Positions 23,904-34,500 of a DNA stretch of 36,820 nt are shown here, piece after piece. The DNA is from Fibrobacter sp. (GTDB lineage Bacteria > Fibrobacterota > Fibrobacteria > Fibrobacterales > Fibrobacteraceae), in contig JAFVTX010000065.1 of NCBI GenBank assembly GCA_017503015.1, positions 1 to 36,820 on the forward strand, given 5' to 3'. Under the pieces are notes generated by a model, which saw only the letters and a program-made list of their open reading frames with translations, did no database searches and was not told the DNA's origin. The translations under genes were made by a program, and so were the position numbers. The first letter of the stretch is position 1. Each line of letters begins with the position of its first letter.

Positions 23904-25892
23904 ATCCGCTTCTCTGTAGGCAAGGGCGAAAACCAAGGCGAACCGGGCAAGCCCGCTCCTGTGACCATCTTTGTGGACCAGATTACCTTCACCGAGAATA
24001 TCGACTGGGTCGACCCGGATATCAAGTGGGATAACTGGAACTCCAAGGAGAAGGACATGATCATCACCGACTTCGAAGACAAGTTCAAGGGTGATGTGTG
24101 GGAACCCTCCAAGGGCCCGAAGTCCAAGGTCGAAGTGGAAGTGCCTTTCAAGACCTCCAAGCTTGACGGCAATTCCCTCAACGTGAAGCATTTCGAAATG
24201 TCCGACTGGGTGGACATCGTGTTCGACATGGTCAAGAGCAAGCGCTCTGCCGCCGATCGCGACTGGACCAAGCACTGGGGCATTATGTTCGACGTTTATT
24301 CCGAACGTGCATGGCAGTCCATCACCGTGCAGATTGGTGACGCCGGCAACGAACTCTTCGTGGCCAACACCGGTGTGCCTCGTGGACGCACCACTGTGAT
24401 TGTGCCCTTCCGTGCCTTCTCCAAGTTCCCCTACTACCAGCCGCCTACCGCCAAGGAAAACGGTGTGTTCGACCTGAAGGGCGTTGTCTCTCTCGACTTC
24501 AAACCGGGTGGAGAAGGTTCTAATGGTAACTTCGAAATCGACAACATCAAACTCACCAACCAGAAGGAAGTTAAGGCTGCTGACCGTCCGGCTCTCGTGA
24601 AGGTTGAAGTCAAGGGTACCGGCGATGTGGTGAACCCCAACATCTCTGGCGGCCTCTTCGGTATCAACGCCGCCCTCTGGGATGGCGACATGTTGGACAA
24701 CCCCAAGTTCAAGGTGCAGACGGCTGAATATGCCAAGCGCATCAACCACGGCATCATCCGTTATCCGGGCGGTCTCCGTGCCGATGACGACCACTGGAAG
24801 GAAATCCTCGACAACCACGACTGGATGGTGGACACCGACGAATTCCTCGCCTGGTTGAAGAAGACCGGCTCTAACGCTATGTTCACGGTGAACTTCGGTT
24901 CTGGTACCGAACAGGAAGCCGCAGCCTGGGTGAAGCACACCAACGTTGACAAGAAGGCCGGCATCAAGTACTGGGAAATCGGTAACGAAGTCTACGGTAA
25001 CTGGCACCCCTACTACGAAAAGTACGGTAAGGACGGCGGTACCATCTATGGTAAGCGCGCTCGCAAGTTCATTGAAGCCATGAAGAAGGTCGATCCCACT
25101 ATCAAGGTGGCCGTGCTCGGCGTGCTGGATGGCGAATGGAACGACAACGTGCTTCGTGAAACCGGCGACATTGCCGACGGTATCATTGTTCACCACTACC
25201 CGCAGCACTATGGTGAAGAAAACGACTTCGCCATGCTCTCTGCTCCGCAGGACCTGGTGCCTATCTATAGCCGCCTCCACAAGCTGGTGGACAAGTGGAC
25301 CAAGCACTTCAACAAGAAGCAGAAGTTCGAACTCTGGCTCACGGAATGGAACTCCGTGGACTTCAACCCCGGTCCGCAGACCATTTCTCTCGAGAACGGC
25401 CTGTTCGTTGCTGACTATCTGGCTATGCTTGCCACCGAAAATGTGGACAACGCACAGTACTGGGATATCCACAACGACATCACTCCGGAAGGCGGTGACT
25501 ACGGTTACCTGACCCGTTCTGCCGAAGAGTGCATGAACTGCCCGCGCCCGAGCTACTGGGCTTTCCAGATGGCTTCCGACGCTCTCCGCGGCAAGCTCCT
25601 CAAGACTGAAATCTCCGGTGACAAGGAATCTCTCATCACCACCTACTACACCGAGAACGGCAAGAAGAAGTCCCTGTTGGTAATCAACAAGAACCCCTAC
25701 AGCGACTACGAGCTGAAGCTCTCTATCCCTGGTTTCTCCGGCAAGGCTACTGTCCAGACTCTGGACCGCAGCTCCGAAAAGCTCAAGGAAGGCTGGGCCA
25801 ACGACCCGTCCAAGAAGGCCAAGAAGGGCGTAGACGTGTCCAAGCCCATCAAGGTGGGTAAGAGGACCATCACCCTCATTACCATCGAGTAA
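23904..25892 (+). pseudogene. C-terminal part of the GH51-type endoglucanase (third CBM-like module and catalytic domain)
   Basis: Same frame as the upstream part, no signal peptide and no ribosome site of its own (the first possible start is GTG 23961). It completes module 2 (IRFSVGKG, VTIFVDQITF), then carries a third module (about 24070-24570) and a catalytic (beta/alpha)8-type domain from about 24600. This has RYPGG, the acid/base motif WEIGNEVYG (Glu codon 24987-24989) and the nucleophile motif LTEWN (Glu codon 25344-25346), typical of clan GH-A family GH51. A C-terminal beta domain ends at 25892. Reading frame and codon use are intact, so the nonsense change is recent, or the stop is a sequencing/assembly error or is read through. 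Confidence 0.85.
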
Positions 25893-25902
25893 TTGACGGA
25901 AT

Positions 25903-25933
25903 GTCATCCCCGACTTGGTCGGGGATCTCCTAG
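25903..25933. repeat. Palindromic GTCAT-type repeat (copy E)
   Basis: GTCAT, stem CCCCGAC/GTCGGGG around TTG, ATCTCCTAG. Confidence 0.75.
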
Positions 25934-25938
25934 CAACG

Positions 25939-25967
25939 AAAAGCCCCGGCTCTGCCGGGGTTTTTCG
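25939..25967 (+). terminator. Terminator of the endoglucanase gene
   Basis: Stem CCCCGGC/GCCGGGG with loop TCT, preceded by AAAA and followed by TTTTT. Confidence 0.9.
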
Positions 25968-25993
25968 TTTGTCCTGCAGGGTGTAAAAAACAA

Positions 25994-26019
25994 AAGACCC
26001 TCTCTTTCGAGAGGGTCTT
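25994..26019 (-). terminator. Terminator of the tRNA transcript
   Basis: Stem AAGACCCTCTC/GAGAGGGTCTT with loop of four, followed on the minus strand by TTGTTTTTT, 3 nt past the tRNA-Asp 3' end. Confidence 0.88.
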
Positions 26020-26021
26020 CG

Positions 26022-26097
26022 CGGGATAGACGAGGCTTGAACTCGCAACCTCCGGCGTGACAGGCCGGTGCTCTAACCAAAATTGAGCTACCACCCC
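26022..26097 (-). tRNA. tRNA-Asp (GTC)
   Basis: 76 nt on the minus strand. Acceptor GGGGTGG pairs with CTATCCC (one G-T and one more wobble), discriminator G. Anticodon arm CCGGC-CTGTCAC-GCCGG gives anticodon GTC, and the T arm has the loop TTCAAGC. CCA is not encoded. It lies 23 nt after tRNA-Val. Confidence 0.95.
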
Positions 26098-26120
26098 AAA
26101 TCGTTTCCGATTTTCGGTAG

Positions 26121-26195
26121 TGGGCGATAACGGATTCGAACCGCTGACATTCTGCTTGTAAGGCAGACGCTCTGAACCAACTGAGCTAATCGCCC
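26121..26195 (-). tRNA. tRNA-Val (TAC)
   Basis: 75 nt on the minus strand. Acceptor GGGCGAT/ATCGCCC with discriminator A. Anticodon arm TCTGC-CTTACAA-GCAGA gives TAC; T arm GCGGTTCGAATCCGT. CCA is not encoded. Its first base is 7 nt after the stop of the small membrane protein gene, which suggests one transcript. Confidence 0.95.
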
Positions 26196-26202
26196 GAAAG
26201 GG

Positions 26203-26391
26203 TTACTTGTCCTGCTTTTTACCGCCGAAGAGGATTCCGAGAGGAATGACCACCACGTAGGCAAGAACCAGGATAAGAGGTGCGACCGTAAGGCTGACCG
26301 GATTGTCGGCAGGACCCTGCTGGAGGCAGAAGAAGCCGATTACCAGGAGCAAGATTCCGATAGCAATCAAAATGAAATTTTTCTTGTTCAT
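26203..26391 (-). CDS. Small two-helix membrane protein, DUF3098-like
   Basis: 62 residues from ATG 26391 (a start four codons earlier is less likely). Two membrane helices (about 5-25 and 38-57): FILIAIGILLLVIGFF, a short loop QQGPADNPVS, then LTVAPLILVLAYVVVIPLGILF, and a Lys-rich end (GGKKQDK). The helix-loop-AP-helix layout resembles DUF3098 proteins of Bacteroidetes-type bacteria, often near cell-division genes; the match is by eye. A consensus promoter (26422-26449) lies upstream, and the two tRNAs follow within 7 nt. Function unknown. Confidence 0.8.
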   Translation of the reverse strand: MNKKNFILIAIGILLLVIGFFCLQQGPADNPVSLTVAPLILVLAYVVVIPLGILFGGKKQDK

Positions 26392-26421
26392 CGTCTTACA
26401 CAACCTTAAAGTGACTGCGCA

Positions 26422-26449
26422 AATATAGCATAAAAAAGCCGAATGTCAA
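26422..26449 (-). promoter_or_regulatory. Strong sigma70 promoter for the small protein-tRNA transcript
   Basis: Perfect TTGACA (26449-26444), 16 nt, TATATT (26427-26422) on the minus strand, followed by GC-rich bases (TGCGC) at the expected start, as in stable-RNA promoters. It is the best -35 seen in the window. Confidence 0.75.
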
Positions 26450-26458
26450 GGGAGATTC

Positions 26459-28753
26459 CTACTTCTGGCCGGGGTATTTCACTCGGGTGTGGTAGGTGCC
26501 GTCCAGGCTGCGGAGGAACGCCTGTTCCAGCTTGAACAGTTCGCGGACAGACAGGTTACATTCGCTGAACTGCCCCTCGTTGAAACGGCCCTGGATGGTA
26601 TTGTGGATCATTTCTTGCAGGGCTTCGGAATCCATGTTGGACATGGAACGGCTGGTAGCCTCGATGATGTCGGCCAGCATGAGAATAGCCGTTTCCTTGC
26701 TCTGGGGTTTGGGTCCCTTGTACTGGAAATCCTCTTGTTTTACGACCTTTGTGGGGTCTTCCTTGGCTGCTTCAAGAGCCTTGTGGTAGAAATACTGGAT
26801 GGTGGTGGTGCCGTGGTGTTCGGAGATACCTGCCGCCACCAGTTCGGGAATCTTGTATTCCTGGGCAAGGGCATAACCCTGGGTCACGTGCCCGATGATA
26901 ATCTTGACCGACTGGGATGGATCCAGGGAGTTATGAGGGTTGATTCCCTGTTTCTGGTTTTCGGTGAAAAATTCCGGACGCATGGTCTTGCCGATGTCGT
27001 GGTACAACGCCATGACGCGGACCAGCAAGGAATTGGCCTCGATACTTTCGGCCACTTTTTCGGCCAGGTTCGACACCTGGATGCTGTGGTGGAAAGTGCC
27101 AGGAGCAAGTTCCGAAATGCGCTTTAAGGCCGGACGGTTGAAGTCGGACATTTCCATGAGGGTAAGTACCGTAGTGATGCCGAAGATACGTTCCATCAAG
27201 TGCACAAAGAATGCCGACGCGATAGCGATACATACGGCAAAGTTCGCGCTTGCGGCAATAAGAGTCTGGTAGAAGGCTTCGAAACTCATGCGGTTACGTA
27301 GCAGGAACATGATACTGATGGATGCCGCCATGGAAAGGATGCCCACGAAAATAGCGTAGATGAACTGCACCCGGTAGCGGATTTTTACCAACGGAACGAG
27401 CGAAATAATCAAGACCGCAAACACGGCAATGGTAGCCGCCAGGTCGTAGCCGTTGAGGATGCCGAATATCAGGGAAGACAGCACGGAGAAGGCGATGCCC
27501 AGTCCGTAGTTAAAAAGAACGGTGGCAATGACCGGGGTAAAGGCGAAGGGATAGAGCCACATAAAGTCAACCCCTTCGGGGAGTACCATGGCTTCGGGCC
27601 TGTTCAGGGAGTTGGACAGGTAGTGCACGGCCCAGAAACTCACCAGCTGGATAATGGCCAGGAGAACAAGGCTCCAGAGCTGCCTCGGGCTCTTGAACTT
27701 GCGTACCGTTTCGTTGTAGAAGAAATAGAAGAAAAAGGCGATGATGATGAGGGCGAGGATGATGGACTGGCCAAAGGGAGCCGTCAGGGTTCTCTGGTTT
27801 TCTTCTTTTTGCTGGGCTTGCTGCAGGGCTTCCATCTTTTCCAAGATGTCCTTGGTGATGGGGTCGCCCTGCTTTACGATTTCCATGCCACGGGGAACCA
27901 TACCCTTGATGAGAGTCACCTTGTCCCGGGCGGAAGCCTTGCGGGCGGCCGTTTCCTTTTCTAGGTAGAATACGTTAGGCAGCGAGAACACGTAGAGCAC
28001 TTCGTAAAAAGCGCTCTGCAGGCCTTGGTCGCTGGGGAAAGCCCGTTGCAGTTGAGCGAAGGCTTCGTCGATACGGCGCTGCAGGGGTTGAATAGAGGTT
28101 GTTTCCAGGGTGGTTTCCTCGCTATCGCGAATCATGGCCACGGTGGTCTTGTTGTAAATCAGGTGCTTGATTTCTTGGACATTGTAGGATTCCATGAACA
28201 ACTTAAGTTCGGTCTCGGTTTTGGCGAGAAGGGTGTTGGAAACGCCGCGCCTGAGCATCTGGTTGAATACAGAAAGTACGGAATCTCTGGCCTTTGAATT
28301 TTGACTCAGGGGCTTGATGGCGGTAATGGAAAGCCTTTGCTTTAATACCTCATAGACCCGGGAAGCCTGCTGCACTTTCATCTGCAGGGTGTCTGCTGCT
28401 TCTGGGCTTGAGTTGCCGGGGGCATTGCTAATCTGGGCTTGCAGGCTGCCGTACTGGGCGAGCTTGTGAAGGTACTGCTTCAGGTCTTCACTGATGCGGT
28501 TGGTTTCGTCGGAGTTGTACTCGAAAATGGCGTTGACCTTTTCTTCGGCACGCTGGCGTTCAGCCTCAATTTCTTGCTTGGACTTGGGAATGTCGAAATT
28601 GATGGGGGAGATGATGGTGCGGGTACTGAGCTGGCCCAGGTGGGGGTGGTCCGCCTGCATGGCGATATTCTTGTCGGGGAACAGGAATATGGCGATAGCC
28701 GCGACCAACACGCAGCCAAGGAAAAGATGGAGTTTTTTCTTCTTCTTTTTCAT
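26459..28753 (-). CDS. pgpH: 7TMR-HDED/HD-domain membrane phosphodiesterase (PgpH family)
   Basis: 764 residues. One N-terminal membrane helix (about 9-25) is followed by a large extracytoplasmic 7TMR-HDED domain (about 30-325), seven membrane helices (about 330-530) and a cytoplasmic HD domain (about 545-715). The metal-binding motifs are HHS (about 554), HDIGK (about 584-589), [11 protein letters not shown] and ISEHHGT. PgpH proteins hydrolyse c-di-AMP; the enzyme has not been shown here. It starts inside the phoH stop (ATGA, 28750-28753), so the two are co-translated. Gene order phoH-pgpH is widespread (often followed by ybeY, which is absent here). Confidence 0.93.
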   Translation of the reverse strand: MKKKKKKLHLFLGCVLVAAIAIFLFPDKNIAMQADHPHLGQLSTRTIISPINFDIPKSKQEIEAERQRAEEKVNAIFEYNSDETNRISEDLKQYLHKLAQYGSLQAQISNAPGNSSPEAADTLQMKVQQASRVYEVLKQRLSITAIKPLSQNSKARDSVLSVFNQMLRRGVSNTLLAKTETELKLFMESYNVQEIKHLIYNKTTVAMIRDSEETTLETTSIQPLQRRIDEAFAQLQRAFPSDQGLQSAFYEVLYVFSLPNVFYLEKETAARKASARDKVTLIKGMVPRGMEIVKQGDPITKDILEKMEALQQAQQKEENQRTLTAPFGQSIILALIIIAFFFYFFYNETVRKFKSPRQLWSLVLLAIIQLVSFWAVHYLSNSLNRPEAMVLPEGVDFMWLYPFAFTPVIATVLFNYGLGIAFSVLSSLIFGILNGYDLAATIAVFAVLIISLVPLVKIRYRVQFIYAIFVGILSMAASISIMFLLRNRMSFEAFYQTLIAASANFAVCIAIASAFFVHLMERIFGITTVLTLMEMSDFNRPALKRISELAPGTFHHSIQVSNLAEKVAESIEANSLLVRVMALYHDIGKTMRPEFFTENQKQGINPHNSLDPSQSVKIIIGHVTQGYALAQEYKIPELVAAGISEHHGTTTIQYFYHKALEAAKEDPTKVVKQEDFQYKGPKPQSKETAILMLADIIEATSRSMSNMDSEALQEMIHNTIQGRFNEGQFSECNLSVRELFKLEQAFLRSLDGTYHTRVKYPGQK

Positions 28754-29691
28754 TTGGAGTCCTTTTGCTCGTAGGCGGACAATATGTCTTTCACCAGGGG
28801 ATGCCGTAAAACATCGGTGGCGGTAAATTCAACTTGGGCGATGCCCCTGATTCCGTTCAAGATGGTCATGGCGTGTTCCAGTCCGGACTTTTGCCCCTGG
28901 GCCAGGTCCACCTGGGAGGTGTCTCCGGTAATGATGGCCTTGCTGTGGGGCCCGAGTCTGGTAAGGAACATCTTCATCTGGGGAATCGTGGTGTTCTGGG
29001 CTTCGTCCAGAATGATAAAGGCGCGTTTGAGGGTGCGTCCACGCATGTAGGCGAGGGGGGCCACTTCGATGGCTCCGGTTTCTTCGTACCGACGGAGCTT
29101 TTCTGGAGGTAGCAGCTCGGAGAGGCTGTCGTGGATAGGGCGCAGGTAAGGGGCGATTTTTTCTTTCAGGTCACCGGGTAAGAACCCGAGGGATTCTCCC
29201 GCTTCTACGGCAGGCCGGACTAGGCATATCCGTTCGGCCTCGTTGCGTTCGAGGCTTGCGACGGCCAGAGCTACCGCAAGAAACGTCTTGCCCGTACCGG
29301 CGGGGCCCTTGGCGAAAATGACGTCGTTCTTTTCGACGGCCTTTACCAGTTCTGCCTGGGAGGGCGTCTTGGGGCCAATGGATATGCCGAACCGGTTCCG
29401 GATGATGGGGGCTGCGCCAAGGTCGAATTCCTGTACGGCAGACGACGATTTCCCGAGAAGGCGCTCCACCTGCTTGGCGGTAAAGGATTCCCCGTGTTTT
29501 GCGGCGATTTTCAGCTGGTCCAGGACCGTCAGCAGGCCTTGTAGGTCTGCACCGTCCTTGGGCTTCAAGTTGAGCCCCGGGAGTCTGGTCTGTATCTCAA
29601 CACAAAAACGGCCTTCCAATAAGCGGAAAACCGTTTCGTTCTCTCCTGAAATCATCCGTTTCAGGTTATCAGAGATGGAGTAATGTTCCAA
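28750..29691 (-). CDS. phoH: PhoH-family ATPase
   Basis: 313 residues from TTG 29691 (Met13 is an alternative). An N-terminal KH-like part with [15 protein letters not shown] is followed by a P-loop domain: Walker A GPAGTGKT (129-136), [17 protein letters not shown], Walker [11 protein letters not shown] (224-233) and the sensor TGDTSQVDL. PhoH proteins are ATPases linked to RNA metabolism; the exact role is uncertain. It follows the small lipoprotein by 5 nt and overlaps pgpH by 4 nt, giving a three-gene leftward operon from the promoter region near 30020. Confidence 0.94.
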   Translation of the reverse strand: MEHYSISDNLKRMISGENETVFRLLEGRFCVEIQTRLPGLNLKPKDGADLQGLLTVLDQLKIAAKHGESFTAKQVERLLGKSSSAVQEFDLGAAPIIRNRFGISIGPKTPSQAELVKAVEKNDVIFAKGPAGTGKTFLAVALAVASLERNEAERICLVRPAVEAGESLGFLPGDLKEKIAPYLRPIHDSLSELLPPEKLRRYEETGAIEVAPLAYMRGRTLKRAFIILDEAQNTTIPQMKMFLTRLGPHSKAIITGDTSQVDLAQGQKSGLEHAMTILNGIRGIAQVEFTATDVLRHPLVKDILSAYEQKDSK

Positions 29692-29696
29692 ATGAC

Positions 29697-29990
29697 CTAC
29701 TCGGCGTCGGGACGTTCCACCGGAATGCCCAACTTGTTCTTGGCGTCGAAGATTTCCTTACGGAGCTTATGGTTTTCTTCGGTCATGGCCATGGCTTCGT
29801 CTTCGGTCTTCTTCAGTTTGTTTTCGTCGATCTTTTCTTTCTGGACGGCGGCCTTTCCACTAGCACCGCCGGCTGCACCTCCTTCGGCGCCACCTTCGTC
29901 GCTGCCACCGCCGGAAGAGCCGGCGCAAGCGGTGAAGAGGGCAAGGGACAGAGAGGCGAGGATCAGTTTCCAATTTTTCAAAAATGACAT
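29697..29990 (-). CDS. Small lipoprotein with Gly/Ala linker and coiled coil
   Basis: 97 residues from ATG 29990, with GGAG eight bases upstream. The signal ends SLALFTACAGS (Cys22). A Gly/Ser/Ala-rich linker (about 23-48) precedes a charged helix (about 50-88: KIDENKLKKTEDEAMAMTEE), likely a coiled coil. It is the first gene of the lipoprotein-phoH-pgpH operon. No family recognised; a short Lpp-like spacer or partner protein is possible. Confidence 0.78.
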   Translation of the reverse strand: MSFLKNWKLILASLSLALFTACAGSSGGGSDEGGAEGGAAGGASGKAAVQKEKIDENKLKKTEDEAMAMTEENHKLRKEIFDAKNKLGIPVERPDAE

Positions 29991-30018
29991 TATTCAGGCT
30001 CCATTCTAGTCTGTGTTG

Positions 30019-30040
30019 CGTAAAATGTATATTATTTACG
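30019..30040. promoter_or_regulatory. Inverted repeat in a divergent promoter region
   Basis: CGTAAA/TTTACG around a 10-base AT centre that holds TATATT, between the divergent starts at 29990 and 30071. Possible operator or shared -10 region; no good -35 was found on either strand. Confidence 0.35.
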
Positions 30041-30070
30041 GCAAAAAAGTTGTAAAAAAGTGAAATCCAT

Positions 30071-31438
30071 ATGAAAAATGCCGAAATTTTGCGAAAATCC
30101 TATTCCCAGGTATTCATTTCTTCGCCGGATTACGATTCTTGTGCCTTATATGCCCAGAGGCGCGCCCAGATGATGGAAAAACTGGATTCCTTCTGTATTT
30201 TTGGAGGGATGCCCAGGGAGCCTGGGGCCGAAGAAGCCTTTACGGAAACCTGGACCCGATTTGTCCAGGATCCGGCGTTCTTGTTCCTTACGGGGGTGAA
30301 CCAGCCGGGGTGCTACCTGGTGCTGGACCCCAAGGCGAAAAAGCCTGTGCTCTTTGTGCCCGAAAAGGACCTTTTCCGAGAGTTCTGGAACGGAAAACGG
30401 CTTGGTGTCGAACCTGGAAGCGACGATGTATCTAGAGTTACAGGCATTGCCGATGTCCGTGATGCCCTGGATTTTTTGCCCTTTGTGGAATCCATGGCGA
30501 AAAAATACCGGTCCAGGGGTTTCGGTTACGTCTATTACTTCGAAAAGGTTCGGGGAGACCATAACGACAGACTGAAAGACCAGGTGGCGAAGGTCCTTGG
30601 CCGGCAGGGGATGAAGGTGAAGACCTGCTCGCCGATACACTTTGCAGAGAGGCTTCCGTTGGGACCGGAGCGCATCGCCGACGCCAAGAGGGCCCAGTCC
30701 ATTACGGAGAAGGCTTTCCGCAACCTGCTCCCGCGGGTGAAATCCTTCAAGAACGAGCGGGAGCTATTCCTGTACCTGAATTACGAGATGCAGCGCCGAA
30801 GCGACGGTGACCTGGCGTTTCCGACCATTGCCGCCTCCGGAGAAAACGCCTGCTGCCTGCACTACGTGAAAAACGATGAGCCTCTGAAGTCGGGGCGGAT
30901 GATTCTCTTGGATTTTGGCGTGCGTTACGGGACCCTTCATAGCGACATTTCCAGAACAATTCCCTTGAACGGGAAGTTCAACCCCTTGCAGGCCCTGCTG
31001 TACCAGATTGTTTTGGATTCGGCATTAGTTTATCAGAAATTCGTGAAGCCGGGGGTAAGCCTGAAAGAAATAGGCCAGATTCCTTGGGAATTTGTTATGA
31101 ATGAGCTGGAGTCCCGATTGGTAAAAGCTCACAAGGGCAAGTTCAAGTTGTGTTATGACAAGAGACCTCATGGAGTGAGCCATTTTATCGGTGAGCACAT
31201 TCACGATGGCGACCCAGGTTCCCGTTCTTTGGACACGGTGCTGGAACCCGGTATGTTGATTTCTTGCGAGCCGGGACTATACGGTGAATTCGAGGGGGTC
31301 TTCAACGGCCGGCGCTACCGCGAAAAGATCGGTATCCGCATCGAGGACGACCTGCTGATTACGAAAACGGGCTTTTTGAACATTTCCAAAAAAATCCCGA
31401 AAGAAATCGTGGAGATTGAGCGACTGATGCAGGGATAG
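30071..31438 (+). CDS. pepP: Xaa-Pro aminopeptidase (aminopeptidase P, M24B)
   Basis: Removes N-terminal residues before proline; cytoplasmic dinuclear-metal enzyme. 455 residues. The N-terminal AMP_N domain (about 20-180: RRAQMMEKL, FLFLTGVNQPGCYLVL) is followed by the pita-bread catalytic domain (about 205-450) with ligands Asp281 (LLDFGVRYG), Asp292 (SDISRTIP), His371 (HGVSHFIGEHIHD), Glu400 (SCEPGLY) and Glu425 (GIRIEDDLLIT). The spacings of 11, 29 and 25 residues match the PepP family. The ATG at 30071 follows an A-rich leader with only a weak ribosome site. Single gene, followed by a heptamer array. Confidence 0.95.
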   Translation: MKNAEILRKSYSQVFISSPDYDSCALYAQRRAQMMEKLDSFCIFGGMPREPGAEEAFTETWTRFVQDPAFLFLTGVNQPGCYLVLDPKAKKPVLFVPEKDLFREFWNGKRLGVEPGSDDVSRVTGIADVRDALDFLPFVESMAKKYRSRGFGYVYYFEKVRGDHNDRLKDQVAKVLGRQGMKVKTCSPIHFAERLPLGPERIADAKRAQSITEKAFRNLLPRVKSFKNERELFLYLNYEMQRRSDGDLAFPTIAASGENACCLHYVKNDEPLKSGRMILLDFGVRYGTLHSDISRTIPLNGKFNPLQALLYQIVLDSALVYQKFVKPGVSLKEIGQIPWEFVMNELESRLVKAHKGKFKLCYDKRPHGVSHFIGEHIHDGDPGSRSLDTVLEPGMLISCEPGLYGEFEGVFNGRRYREKIGIRIEDDLLITKTGFLNISKKIPKEIVEIERLMQG

Positions 31439-31466
31439 GTTTCTTGCCCCAAGAAAAAGACCCCGT

Positions 31467-31532
31467 GCCTCGAACCTCGGGCCTCGAACCCCTAACCCCT
31501 AGATCCTAGCCCCTAAATCCTAGCCCCTAATT
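31467..31532 (+). repeat. Heptamer arrays upstream of the lplT-aas fusion
   Basis: GCCTCGA, ACCTCGG, GCCTCGA (31467-31487), a 3-base slip, then CCTAACC, CCTAGAT, CCTAGCC, CCTAAAT, CCTAGCC, CCTAATT (31491-31532). The start codon lies 36 bases further on, with a normal GAAGG site. Confidence 0.88.
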
Positions 31533-31568
31533 ACTATCTTTACCTTCAAATTTTTACGAAGGTCCAAA

Positions 31569-34500
31569 ATGTGGAAATATAGCGGAGCGATCCGATTCTT
31601 TCTTTCTATCCTTGCGGTAACGTTTGTCCAGATGGGTGTGTTCATTTACGCCCAGAAGATTCTGTCCGGCTCCTTTGCCGGGGTGGAGGGCGGCCAGAAC
31701 TGGCAGAGCCTGATGCTGCAGATCTTCTTTATCGCCCCCTATGTGGTTTTCGTGTGGGCGGCAGGGCTTTTCTCCAACAAGTTTTCCAAGAACAGGGTGC
31801 TGGCCTGGTCGTCTCTCTTTATGACGGCATTCGTCATAGCCATGGCGGTGCTGGTGACCTGCGGTGTTCCCCGTGTAGCGTTCTGGCTCTGCATAGGCCT
31901 TTCTACAGGCTTTGCGGTCCATAGTGCAGCCAAGTACGCCGTGCTGAAAGAGATGTTCGGCGTCCGGAACCTGAGCTATGCCAACGCCTTCTTGCAGATA
32001 TTCTCCCTGAGCGGTATCATCGCTGCCAGCTGGCTTGCCATTGTGGGCGTGAACCTTATTGACCTGGGTAGCCTTGCCAAGTACGAGGCCGTGGGCAGGA
32101 TTATCTCCAAATCAGTGGTGATTCCCTGGATTCTGGTGGGGGTGAGCGTGCTTGGTACCGTGGCGAGTTTCTTGATCCCGAAGGTCAAGTATGCCGACCC
32201 CAACGTTAGTTTTACCACCGCCCGACGCAGGTTTAGCCTGGGCTGGCGCCAGCGTCCCCTGCGCGCGACCATAATCGCCCTTTCCATGTTCTGGGCCATG
32301 GCTCAGGTGTTTACCCTTTTGTTCCAGGATGTATCCGGTTCCGAGACGGTGAACATGATCCAGAACTATATTCCCTTTGCCATCGGGGGCCTGATGGTGG
32401 GCTCCATCTTTGCGGCCAGGAACTCCAAGGACTTTATCGAGACGGGCTTTATCCCCCTGGGCATGATTGGGGCGTCCCTCTGCATGCTCCTGATTCCCTT
32501 TATGGTTCACCCCGCGGCCCTATCCGTGATTTATGTGCTGGTGGGGTTCTTCGGTGGTATTTTCCTTGTGCCCGTGAACGCCCTTTTGCAGTACAATACT
32601 CGCCCAAACAACTCGGGCTGGGTCATTGCCCTTGCGAACTTGATACAGGCGGTAATCCTTGGTATTTTCCTTGTGCTTTATTCGGTGATGGTGCATTACA
32701 CCCATATCCGTCCGCAGCTCTACTTCGTGGGACTGGGTGTCATTTCTCTTTGCGTATTCGCTTGGACTATCACGAACCTGCCCCAGGCTTTGCTCCGCTC
32801 TCTCTTGCGCCTGGTGTTCAGCCGTCACAAGATTCGGGTTTTGAATGTGGGCAACATTCCCAATGCGGGCCCGGTGCTCATGGTGGGTAACCACCATAGC
32901 TTTATCGACTGGGCCATGCTCCAGATGGCAAGCCCCCGACCGCTCTGCATTGCCAGCAACAAGGACCACTTTGAAAGGTGGTACTTGCGGGCAATCTTGA
33001 AGCGCTTGGGAATGATTCGCATCGACAACCGCCACCCCGAAGAAGCCATGGAAAAAATCCACGAGGCCCTTTTGGCGGGCAAGGCCGTGGTCATGTTCCC
33101 TACGGGTGAGGTTTCCAAGTCCCCCCATGTGGAACCGTTTAATCTGGATTACTCCAAGGCGGTGGAAGGGACCGATGCCGTGTTGCTCCCGTTCTATATC
33201 CAGGGCCTTTGGGGTTCTAACTACAGTTACAGCGGCTCCGATATGTACGGTGCTTCATCAGACCGTTCCGTGACGGTGGCCTTTGGCGAACCCATTTCTG
33301 CAAAGACTCCGCCTAACGAGGTTCGTGCCATTGTCCGCAAGATTTCAATTGAAGCTTGGCAGTATGCTGTTAAGTTTGTGCGTCCCATTGCCGCCTCCTG
33401 GATTAACACTTGCAAGAAGTACGTGAAAAACGGTCCTGCCATCTACAATACCGATGGCGGTCACTTCTCAGGATACAAGCTCATGGGAGCGGTTATGGCC
33501 TTCCGCGGGCTCTTGAAAAAGAAGTTGGGCAAGCAGGAACAGAACATCGGTATCATGCTCCCGCCAAGTCCTGCGGGTGTCATCGTGAACTTGGTTCTCT
33601 GGGTCATGGGCAAGACCAACGTGAACCTGAACTACACATCTTCTGTAGATAACGTGAAATACTGCTGCGAAAAGGCCGACGTGACTACCGTGATTTCTAG
33701 CCGCCAGTTCGTAGAAAAGTTGAAGGGTAGGGGAAACGATTATTCTCAGGTGGCCTCTGACAAGGTTCGCATCCTCTATGCCGAAGACCTGATGAAGGAA
33801 ATCCCCAAGGTGAAGATTGCGGCCCTCCTGGTGCTTTGCATGATTATGCCCGCATGGCTTATCCGCTTTGTGTTCTGCAAGCGTACCCGTATCGACGATA
33901 CCGCCGTCATCGTGTTCAGTTCCGGCTCCGAAGGAACCCCGAAGGGCGTGCTCCTTTCGCACCGCAACCTGATGGGCAATATCCAGCAGTTGGCCTGTAT
34001 TCTGAACGTGAGCCGCGGCGACGTGATGCTTTCGGAGCTTCCGCTGTTCCACAGTTTCGGCCTGACGGTGACCACGCTCTTGAACCTGACGGAAGGCTGC
34101 CCCATTGTGGCGGTGGCGGACCCCACCGACGTGAAGACCATGGCCCGCGTGTGCTCCCGCTTCCGCGTGACCTGCATGGTGGCGACCCCCACCTTCTTGC
34201 GGGCCTTTACCGTGAGCCGCTATGTACACCCCTTGGTGTTCAAGTATGTGCGTATCATCATCGCAGGTGCCGAAGCCTTGCGGCCTGAACTGGCTACGGC
34301 ATTCCGCCTCAAGTTCGGTAAGGAAATTTACGAAGGTTACGGTTGTACCGAGACCGCCCCTGTGGCGTCGGTCAATACAGAAAACACCCTGCTGAACGAC
34401 TACATGACCATGCAGGTGAACAACAAGCCCGGTACCGTTGGTCCGGCACTCCCTGGAACCCAGTTCCTGATTGTGGACCCCGAGACCAACGAACCGCTCC

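Noticed and set aside
23904-25892. Independent catalytic gene starting at GTG 23961
   Set aside because: No ribosome site, no signal peptide for a secreted enzyme, and the start falls in the middle of a CBM-like module.
22605-26048. Leftward 1147-codon frame opposite the endoglucanase
   Set aside because: Antisense shadow of a biased gene; it starts inside tRNA-Asp and shows no domain.
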